Positions 58,001 to 64,000 of a stretch of DNA of 64,000 nt are shown here, piece by piece. The translations under genes and the position numbers were made by a program. How positions within the stretch are numbered: the stretch's first letter is position 1; each line of letters opens with the position of its first letter. The notes under the pieces are model-generated. The model was not told where the DNA came from and searched no databases. It was given only the letters and a program-made list of their open reading frames with translations. The stretch is taken from assembly GCF_031458325.1 (NCBI RefSeq), contig NZ_JAVDYG010000001.1:2356001-2420000 (forward strand), written 5' to 3'. The DNA comes from Nocardioides marmoribigeumensis (GTDB taxonomy: Bacteria > Actinomycetota > Actinomycetes > Propionibacteriales > Nocardioidaceae).

Positions 58001-59175
58001 CCCAGACCATGTTCACCGAGCCCGACGAGCGCGTCGCCCTGCGCGAGGCCGTCCACAAGCTGGCCTCGTCCTACGGCCGGGACTACATCGAGGCCAAGGC
58101 GCGTGCCGGCGAGCGGACCACCGAGCTGTGGCAGGACATGGGCAGGCACGGCTACCTCGGGGTCTCGCTCCCGGAGGAGCACGGCGGTGGGGGTGGCGGC
58201 ATCGCGGACCTCGCGGCGGTGCTCGAGGAGGCCGCGGCGGCCGGCGCCCCGCTGCTCCTCATGGTGGTGAGCCCGGCGATCTGCGGCACGATCATCGCCC
58301 GCTACGGCACGCCCGAGCAGAAGCAGCGCTGGGTCCCCGGCATCGCCGACGGCTCGATCACGATGGCCTTCGCGATCACCGAGCCCGACGCCGGCTCCAA
58401 CAGCCACAAGATCATCACCGCGGCGACCGCGGACGGCGACGGCTACGTGCTCAACGGCCGCAAGACCTACATCTCGGGCGTCGACGAGGCCGACCACGTC
58501 CTCGTGGTCGCGCGGATGGCCGACGAGAAGACCGGCAACCTCAAGCCGGCGCTGTTCATCGTCCCGACCGACGCGCCGGGCTTCGAGTACCAGCCGATCG
58601 AGATGTCGTTCACCGCCCCCGAGAAGCAGTTCAACCTCTACATCGACGGCGTGCGGCTGACCCAGGACCAGCTCGTCGGCGACCCCGACCAGGCCGACGC
58701 GGGCCTGCTGCAGCTCTTCGCCGGGCTCAACCCCGAGCGCATCATGGGCGCCGCGTTCTCCAACGGGATGGCGCGCTACGCCCTGGAGAAGGCCGTCGCC
58801 TACGCCAAGGAGCGCGCGGTGTGGAAGGGCAACCCGATCGGCACGCACCAGGGCATCGCGCACCCGCTGGCCAAGATCAAGATCGAGCTCGAGCAGGCGA
58901 GACTCCTGCAGCAGAAGGCCGCCGCGCTCTACGACGCCGGTGACGACACCGGTGCGGGGGAGTACGCCAACATGGCGAAGTACGCCGCCGGCGAGGTCGC
59001 CTGCAACGCCACCGACGTGGCGGTGCACACCCACGGTGGCAACGGCCTGGCACAGGAGTACGGCCTCGGCCAGATGCTCCTCGCCGCCCGCCTGGGCCGC
59101 ATCGCCCCGGTGTCGCGCGAGATGATCCTCAACTTCGTCGCGATGCACACGCTGGGGCTGCCCAAGTCCTACTGA
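57997..59175 (+). CDS. Acyl-CoA dehydrogenase (FadE12 position)
   Basis: A 392-residue acyl-CoA dehydrogenase. FAD and substrate segments are FAITEPDAGSNSHKI, KTYISGVDEADHVLV and NPERIMGAAFSNGMARYALEKAV. The C-terminal THGGNGLAQEYGLGQMLLAARLGRIAPVS is typical of the FadE12-like group. The ATG overlaps the carboxylase alpha stop (ATGA). In the order of the M. tuberculosis block this corresponds to fadE12. Its last 7 bp overlap the convergent DUF1232 gene. Confidence 0.9.
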   Translation: MTQTMFTEPDERVALREAVHKLASSYGRDYIEAKARAGERTTELWQDMGRHGYLGVSLPEEHGGGGGGIADLAAVLEEAAAAGAPLLLMVVSPAICGTIIARYGTPEQKQRWVPGIADGSITMAFAITEPDAGSNSHKIITAATADGDGYVLNGRKTYISGVDEADHVLVVARMADEKTGNLKPALFIVPTDAPGFEYQPIEMSFTAPEKQFNLYIDGVRLTQDQLVGDPDQADAGLLQLFAGLNPERIMGAAFSNGMARYALEKAVAYAKERAVWKGNPIGTHQGIAHPLAKIKIELEQARLLQQKAAALYDAGDDTGAGEYANMAKYAAGEVACNATDVAVHTHGGNGLAQEYGLGQMLLAARLGRIAPVSREMILNFVAMHTLGLPKSY

Positions 59176-59582
59176 GGGCGCACGCCCGCGAGCCGCTTGA
59201 CCGCGGCCAGGCCCTGCTCGGTGCCCGTCCAGTGCCGGTCGAGCGCCTCCGGCCCCGCTCGGCGTACGACGGACCGGAGCGCCAGCGCCACGACCACGGC
59301 GTCGTCGGCGTAGCCGACCACCGGGATGAAGTCGGGCACGAGGTCGATCGGCAGGAGCAGGTAGGCGAGCAGCGCCCCGAGCCGCCACCGCACGCCGCGT
59401 GGCAGCTCGGGGTCGGCCGCCAGCCGGCGCAGCAGGCGGACGACGTCCGGGACCAGGCGTACGACGTCCCGCAGCGTCATCGGGTCGTCCTCGCGCCGGG
59501 CGACGAGGGAGAGCGCCCCCACCAGCACCACCCAGAGCAGCACGAGACCGCCGACGACGGCGATCACCAGGTCCCAGGGCAC
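59169..59582 (-). CDS. DUF1232 (YkvA-type) membrane protein
   Basis: A 137-residue protein with an N-terminal span (LVIAVVGGLVLLWVVLVGALSLVA) and the DUF1232 core RWRLGALLAYLLLPIDLVPDFIPVVGYADDAVVVALALRSV, in which the YLLLPIDLVPDFIP motif is diagnostic. The GTG at 59582 has a GGGGGA ribosome-site-like stretch upstream; a GTG at 59609 is also possible. It lies on the opposite strand between the dehydrogenase and enoyl-CoA hydratase genes of an otherwise continuous operon. Function of the family is not established. Confidence 0.8.
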   Translation of the reverse strand: MPWDLVIAVVGGLVLLWVVLVGALSLVARREDDPMTLRDVVRLVPDVVRLLRRLAADPELPRGVRWRLGALLAYLLLPIDLVPDFIPVVGYADDAVVVALALRSVVRRAGPEALDRHWTGTEQGLAAVKRLAGVRPQ

Positions 59583-59632
59583 GGACCCAGTGTCCCCCGC
59601 CCGCAGCACGCCGATGAGACAGGATGACCCGC

Positions 59633-60388
59633 ATGACCGATGCCTCCGCCGAGCCCGTCCACTACGACGTCGCCGACCAGGTCGCGACGCTGACCCTCGA
59701 CCAGCCCCACAACCGCAACGCGCTGAGCAAGGCGCTCGTGCGGGGGCTCTTCGACGGGCTGACCCGGGCCGAGGAGGACGACGAGGTCAAGGTCGTGCTC
59801 CTGCGGTCGGCCGACCGGGTGTTCTGCTCGGGCGCGGACCTCTCGGAGGCGACGGGCGAGGGGATGGTCGAGGGCGCGAAGCAGATCGTCGAGCTGCAGC
59901 GCCGTGTCGTGGCCTCGCCCAAGCCGGTCGTGGTCCGGCTGGACGGCCCGGTGCGCGCGGGCGGCATCGGCATCGTCGCCGCCGCCGACGTCGCGGTCGC
60001 GGGGCCCGACGCGAGCTTCGCCCTGACCGAGGTGCGCCTCGGGCTCGCCGCGGCGGTCATCTCGCTGACCGTCTTCCACCGCATGACCAGCCGGGCCGGG
60101 TCGCGCGCGATCCTCACCGGTGAGACCTTCGACGCCCGTCAGGCCGCCGAGTGGGGCCTGGTGACCGAGGCCGCCGACGACGTCGACGCGGCGGTCGGGC
60201 GCGTGCTGGACGACCTGCGCAAGGGGCACCCCCAGGGCCTCCGCGAGTCCAAGCGGGTGGTCAACGGCGTGCTGCTGCAGCGCATCGAGGACCACGGGAC
60301 CGAGATGGCCGAGCTGTCCGGCCGGCTGTTCGGCTCCGACGCCGCGCGCGAGGCGATGCTGGCCTTCCTGTCGAGGAAGAAGGGCTGA
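59633..60388 (+). CDS. Enoyl-CoA hydratase/isomerase family protein (EchA7 position)
   Basis: A 251-residue crotonase. Oxyanion-hole segments are DRVFCSGADLSEAT and RAGGIGIVAAADVAVA. In the usual catalytic Glu positions the sequence has RLGLAAAVISLTV and VRAGGIGI, where the first Glu is replaced, so it may be an isomerase or hydratase variant. The ATG at 59633 has AGGA 8 nt upstream; an ATG at 59624 overlaps that site. It resumes the operon after the inverted DUF1232 gene and corresponds to echA7; in the atu pathway an equivalent hydratase acts after carboxylation. Confidence 0.86.
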   Translation: MTDASAEPVHYDVADQVATLTLDQPHNRNALSKALVRGLFDGLTRAEEDDEVKVVLLRSADRVFCSGADLSEATGEGMVEGAKQIVELQRRVVASPKPVVVRLDGPVRAGGIGIVAAADVAVAGPDASFALTEVRLGLAAAVISLTVFHRMTSRAGSRAILTGETFDARQAAEWGLVTEAADDVDAAVGRVLDDLRKGHPQGLRESKRVVNGVLLQRIEDHGTEMAELSGRLFGSDAAREAMLAFLSRKKG

Positions 60389-60484
60389 CCCCCGCGACCT
60401 TGGGGTTCCGCGACCAGGTCGGGACGCGGCGCTCACCCACGACCTCGACCGAGCGCCCGCTGACGGAGCCCCGCCGCGTCGTGA

Positions 60485-61534
60485 TCAGTCGACGACGAGG
60501 ACCGGGGCGGTGTCCACCCCGACCCGGACCCGGGTGCCGGGGTCGAGCGCACGCGCCTCCTGGGAGCCGACCTGCGCGACGAGCTCGGTGCCGTCGGAGG
60601 TGGTGAGCTGCACCCGCGAGATCGGGCCGAGGAACGAGCGCGTGACCACCGTGGCGTCGCCGTCGGCGTCCTCGCGCAGGTTGAGGGCCTCGGGCCGGAC
60701 CAGCGCGGTGCCGGAGCCCGAGACCGAGCCGGGGAGGACGGGCAGCGAGGTGCCCAGCACGACCGCTGAGCCGCCGGAGACGCTGGCCGGCACCCGGTTG
60801 TTGAGCCCGACGAACTCGGCGACGAAGGGGGTGGCCGGCTCGGCGTAGAGCGTCGCCGGCGCGGCGACCTGCTCCAGGCGCCCCTGGTTCATCACGCCGA
60901 CCCGGTCGGCGACCGAGAGGGCCTCCTCCTGGTCGTGGGTGACGAAGAGCGTGGTCGTGCCGACGTCGAGCTGGACGCGCCGGATCTCCTCGCGCAGCTG
61001 CACCCGGACCTTGGCGTCCAGCGCCGACAGCGGCTCGTCGAGCAGCAGGACCGAGGGCTCGATCGCGAGCGCCCGCGCCAGGGCGACCCGCTGCTGCTGC
61101 CCCCCGGAGAGCTGGTGGGCGTAGCGGTCGGCGTGCTCCTCCAGCCCCACCAGGGCGAGCATGTCGTCGGCCCGCTCGCGGCGCTTGCGGGTGTCGAGGC
61201 CGCGCAGCTTGAGCCCGAAGGCGACGTTGTCGCGCACGGTGAGGTGCGGGAACAGCGAGTAGGCCTGGAAGACCATCCCCATGTCGCGCTTGTTGGCCGG
61301 GACGGTGGTGAGGTCCTTGCCCGCCACCTCGACCCGGCCGGAGGTCGCGGTGTCGAGTCCGGCCAGGATGCGCAGTGCCGTGGTCTTGCCGCAACCGGAC
61401 GGCCCGAGCAGGGCGACCAGCTCGCCGGCGCTGAGGTGCAGGGTCAGGCCGTCGAGGGCCTTGACGCTGCCGTAGACGCGGGTCAGGTCGGTCAGCTCGA
61501 CCGACACCCCCTCGGTCTGTCTGGGCTCGGTCAC
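60485..61534 (-). CDS. ABC importer ATPase (spermidine/putrescine or Fe3+ type)
   Basis: A 349-residue ABC ATPase of the PotA/FbpC class. Walker A is LLGPSGCGKTTALRI, the signature is LSGGQQQRVALARAL, Walker B is SVLLLDEPLSALDA, and VTHDQEEALSVADRV follows. The C-terminal TOBE domain (about 265-349) is present. It is the last gene of a four-gene importer (binding protein, two permeases, ATPase) read right to left. The GTG at 61534 lies 1 bp from the permease stop. Substrate cannot be fixed: polyamine, iron, thiamine and 2-aminoethylphosphonate systems share this layout. Confidence 0.9.
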   Translation of the reverse strand: MTEPRQTEGVSVELTDLTRVYGSVKALDGLTLHLSAGELVALLGPSGCGKTTALRILAGLDTATSGRVEVAGKDLTTVPANKRDMGMVFQAYSLFPHLTVRDNVAFGLKLRGLDTRKRRERADDMLALVGLEEHADRYAHQLSGGQQQRVALARALAIEPSVLLLDEPLSALDAKVRVQLREEIRRVQLDVGTTTLFVTHDQEEALSVADRVGVMNQGRLEQVAAPATLYAEPATPFVAEFVGLNNRVPASVSGGSAVVLGTSLPVLPGSVSGSGTALVRPEALNLREDADGDATVVTRSFLGPISRVQLTTSDGTELVAQVGSQEARALDPGTRVRVGVDTAPVLVVD

Positions 61535-61535
61535 C

Positions 61536-62372
61536 TCAGGTCCCTTCCGTGACGGGGGCGGGTGTGGCGGTGCGCGCGGCGGCGTCGCCCCGACGTCCGC
61601 GTGAGAACAGGGTCAGCAGGCCCAGGAGCACGAAGCCGAGGACCAGCGTGGCGAAGGAGGCCGCCACCGAGGTCGGGCCGTCGACCTTGCCGATCAGCAC
61701 GATGACGACCTGGAGGTTCTGGTAGCCGGCCAGCGAGGCGATCGTGTACTCGCCGAGGACGACCGCCACCGAGATGAAGGCCGCCGACAGGATGCCGCTC
61801 CAGATGTTGGGGACGACCACCCGGACGATCGTGGTGGGCCAGCTCGCCCCCAGCGAGCGGGCGGCCTCGGCCAGCGTGGTCATGTCGATCGAGGACAGGG
61901 CGCCGTCGAGGGCTCGGTAGGCGTAGGGCAGCACGAGGACGACGTAGACGAAGGTCAGCGTCAGGGGTGACTCGCCGAAGAAGTAGGTCACCCAGTCGTA
62001 GACGCCGCGCATCCCGACCACGATCACCAGCGGCGGGATCGTGAGGGGGAGCAGGCAGAGGAACTCGATGGTGCGCGCCGCCCACGGCACCCGCAGCCGC
62101 ACCCAGATCATCGTCGGCACCAGCAGGGCCAGCATCAGCGCCACGGTCAGGGCCGCCAGGAGCAGCGAGGTGACCACGGCGGTGTAGAGCTGGTCGTCCT
62201 GGAAGAGGTTGACCCAGGCCTGCCAGGACCGGTCCACGCCGGTGGCCGTGCGCGTGCTGAAGTCGGCCATCGACAGCAGGGGGATGCCGAAGAAGAGGAC
62301 GAAGGGCGCCATCAGCAGCGCGCGACGCCAGCCGCTGGGCCCCGTGGTGCTCGGGGCGAGGGAGGCGCTCAC
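61536..62372 (-). CDS. ABC importer permease, second (PotC type)
   Basis: A 278-residue inner-membrane permease with six spans (LLMAPFVLFFGIPLL; VVTSLLLAALTVALMLALLVP; IEFLCLLPLTIPPLVIVVG; TLTFVYVVLVLPYAYRAL; SAAFISVAVVLGEYTIASL; VLGFVLLGLLTLF). The EAA loop LAEAARSLGASWPTTIVRVVVPNI contacts the ATPase. The GTG at 62372 overlaps the first permease stop (GTGA). Together with the other permease it forms the transport channel. Confidence 0.88.
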   Translation of the reverse strand: MSASLAPSTTGPSGWRRALLMAPFVLFFGIPLLSMADFSTRTATGVDRSWQAWVNLFQDDQLYTAVVTSLLLAALTVALMLALLVPTMIWVRLRVPWAARTIEFLCLLPLTIPPLVIVVGMRGVYDWVTYFFGESPLTLTFVYVVLVLPYAYRALDGALSSIDMTTLAEAARSLGASWPTTIVRVVVPNIWSGILSAAFISVAVVLGEYTIASLAGYQNLQVVIVLIGKVDGPTSVAASFATLVLGFVLLGLLTLFSRGRRGDAAARTATPAPVTEGT

Positions 62373-63232
62373 CGCAGCCACCTCGACGTACGCCGCAGGA
62401 GCAGGGTGTAGAGCGTCATCACGACCGCCACGACCACCACCATCTCGAGAGCCAGGGCGTAGGCGAACCCGGCCTGGCCGAGCACGACCTCGCTGGTCAT
62501 CGCGGTGCGGATCATCAGCGGGACGATCGGGTTGCCCTGGCTGATCAGCGCCGCCGCCGTGGCGTAGGCGGCGAACGCGTTGGCGAACAGCAGCAGGGTC
62601 GAGCCCAGGAACGCCGGGGCGAGGAGCGGGGCCGCCACGTGGGTCCAGTACTGCCGCGGAGTGGCGCCGAGGGAGACCGCCGCCTCGCGCCACTGCACCC
62701 GCAGACCCTCCAGGGCGGGGAGGAACACGATCACCATCAGCGGGATCTGGAAGTAGGAGTAGACCAGCAGCAGGCCCTTGACGCTGTAGAGCCAGCCCGA
62801 GCCGTAGAGGTCGAGGCTGCCGTGGTCGTGGAACCACTGGGTCAGCACGCCGGAGTAGCCGATCGTCGCGATGAACGCGAAGGCGAGCATGACGCCGCCG
62901 AACTGGGCGAGCACGCTGCACACGGACGTCACCGTGCGGCGCAGGAGCGAGGTGGGGGGCGCCGAGACGACCAACCAGGAGAGCACGGCCCCGAGGACCG
63001 CGCCGATCACGGCGGTGACGGCGGAGACCAGGACGCTCTTGCCGAGGGCGCGCATGGCAGCGCCGCCGAAGAGGGCCTGGAGCTTGTCGGTGGTGAAGCC
63101 GCCGTCCTGGCTGACCGACCCCACCACGATGGCGATCGTCGGGATCAGCAGGAAGACCAGCAGGTAGAGCAGGAAGGGCGCCAGCGGCAAGGTGTTGCGC
63201 ACCCTGCCGCCGGCGCCCTTCGAGGCACTCAT
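62369..63232 (-). CDS. ABC importer permease, first (PotB type)
   Basis: A 287-residue permease with six spans; visible elements include LAPFLLYLLVFLLIPTIAIVVGS, VTAVIGAVLGAVLSWLVV, and the EAA loop WREAAVSLGATPRQYWTHVAAPLL. The ATG at 63232 follows GTTCCTCG and lies 17 bp from the binding-protein stop. Coupled to the second permease by a 4-bp overlap. Confidence 0.88.
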   Translation of the reverse strand: MSASKGAGGRVRNTLPLAPFLLYLLVFLLIPTIAIVVGSVSQDGGFTTDKLQALFGGAAMRALGKSVLVSAVTAVIGAVLGAVLSWLVVSAPPTSLLRRTVTSVCSVLAQFGGVMLAFAFIATIGYSGVLTQWFHDHGSLDLYGSGWLYSVKGLLLVYSYFQIPLMVIVFLPALEGLRVQWREAAVSLGATPRQYWTHVAAPLLAPAFLGSTLLLFANAFAAYATAAALISQGNPIVPLMIRTAMTSEVVLGQAGFAYALALEMVVVVAVVMTLYTLLLRRTSRWLR

Positions 63233-63249
63233 CGAGGAACCGTCCGGCC

Positions 63250-64000
63250 TCAGCCGATGACCTTGGCCCAGTTCTTGGACAGGTAGTCGGCGCCCTTGGT
63301 GTTCTGCTCGTTGGTCACGGTGACCGGGTTGCCGGGGACCTCGGGAAGCGCGTCCCAGGCCTGCTTGTCGATCGTGCCGTCCTTGACCATCGCCTCGGCG
63401 CGGACCGGGCGGGCCCCACCGCCCAGCCAGAGGTTCTGGCCGTCGTCGCTGTAGAGGAACTCCTGCCACAGGCGAGCGGCCGCGGGGTGCGGGCCGCCCT
63501 TGTTGATCGCCTGGAAGTAGTAGCCGGCGACCGGGTCGCCGTCGCTGGGGATCACGACCTTCCAGCTGGGCAGCTTGGCGGTCTCGGCGGCGTTGAGGTA
63601 GTCCCAGTCGATGACGACCGGCGTCTGGCCGGACTCGATCGTGGCCGGGGTGGGGTCGACGGCGACGAAGTTGCCGGCCTTCTTGAGCTTCTGGAAGAAC
63701 TCGACACCAGGAGCCAGGTCGTCGGCCGAGCCGCCGTTGGCCAGGGACGCCATGACCACGCCCGAGAACGCCGCGCCCGCCTGGGTCGGGTCACCGTTGA
63801 GCGCCACGGCGCCCTTGAAGTCACCCTTGAGCAGGTCGGCGACCTTGGTCACGTCCGGGACCTTGTCGGAGTTGTAGCCGATCGACATGTAGCCGCCGTA
63901 GTCGTTGACCCAGGCGCCGTCGGGGTCCTTGAACTCCTCGGGGATGGAGTCCCAGGTCGCGACCTTGTAGGGGGCGAACATGTCGGTGTTGGCCAGTGCG
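63250..64000 (-). CDS. ABC importer substrate-binding protein (start beyond window edge)
   Basis: The C-terminal 249 residues of a periplasmic-type binding protein of the PotD/AfuA class. Visible: DGAWVNDYGGYMSIGYNSDKVPDVTKVADLL, FFQKLKKAGNFVAVDPTPATIESGQTPVVIDWDYL, GYYFQAINKGGPHPAAARLWQEFLYSDDGQNLWLGGGARPVR, a typical ligand-contact and hinge layout. The open frame continues to the right edge; the signal peptide and lipobox are off the window. It heads the four-gene importer. The phrase KGGPHPAAARLWQEFLYS is common to polyamine and iron-type binding proteins, so the ligand is uncertain. Confidence 0.86.
   Translation of the reverse strand, partial: ALANTDMFAPYKVATWDSIPEEFKDPDGAWVNDYGGYMSIGYNSDKVPDVTKVADLLKGDFKGAVALNGDPTQAGAAFSGVVMASLANGGSADDLAPGVEFFQKLKKAGNFVAVDPTPATIESGQTPVVIDWDYLNAAETAKLPSWKVVIPSDGDPVAGYYFQAINKGGPHPAAARLWQEFLYSDDGQNLWLGGGARPVRAEAMVKDGTIDKQAWDALPEVPGNPVTVTNEQNTKGADYLSKNWAKVIG

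Overview
The window is about 64 kb of very GC-rich chromosomal DNA from an actinobacterium. The closest fit by inference is Nocardioides or a close relative (Propionibacteriales). Supporting signs are the many GTG starts, frequent 4-bp ATGA/GTGA gene overlaps, the actinobacterial tRNA-deaminase-associated protein next to tadA, a TIGR03084 protein, and two gene blocks whose order matches Mycobacterium tuberculosis. There are no rRNA genes, insertion sequences, phage genes or CRISPR arrays. It reads as core chromosome.

Left part (1-20 kb): the 5' end of upp; a tadA pair and tRNA-Ser(CGA); two related LPNTG wall-anchored proteins; an M23 peptidase; an aminotransferase; a cation/proton antiporter; a LytR_C/'VapB-like' pair; a HerA-like ATPase; a coupled M14 peptidase / DUF3137-like / LemA / arginine deiminase operon; two epimerase-like SDRs; a DUF2235 hydrolase; and a TerC family protein behind a probable yybP-ykoY (Mn2+) riboswitch.

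Middle (20-41 kb): glpD-tetR divergent from an AGPS-like flavoprotein and a diacylglycerol kinase (same order as Rv2249c-Rv2252); a CDF metal exporter behind an unexplained 390-nt leader; a lysine-rich secreted protein; fadH-padR with a duplicated operator; an XRE-DUF2975 pair; an AMACR-type racemase; fadA-fadB; an ABC pair; and two paralogous lipoproteins.

Right part (41-64 kb): an SDR / acyl-hydroxyl phosphotransferase / histidine phosphatase / SDR block; a TetR-controlled reductase-desaturase pair (Rv3230c-DesA3 type); an orphan GAF histidine kinase; a long tetR-TIGR03084-AtuA-ACAD-accD-accA-ACAD-(DUF1232)-echA operon matching Rv0976c-Rv0971c and resembling the Pseudomonas atu (acyclic terpenoid) system; and a spermidine/iron-type ABC importer that runs off the right edge.

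The dominant theme is lipid and CoA-thioester metabolism: beta-oxidation, racemisation, dienoyl-CoA reduction, acyl-CoA carboxylation, desaturation and glycerolipid synthesis. Each block has a local regulator or operator. Nothing in the window clearly qualifies as an unknown defence or mobile system. The most unusual signals are a 26-bp element shared by the AMACR and fadA upstream regions, a PadR operator duplicated at exactly 21 bp, a composite double palindrome after fadB, repeat-derived DNA inside a carboxylase gene, the twin LPNTG proteins, and the leader before the CDF gene.
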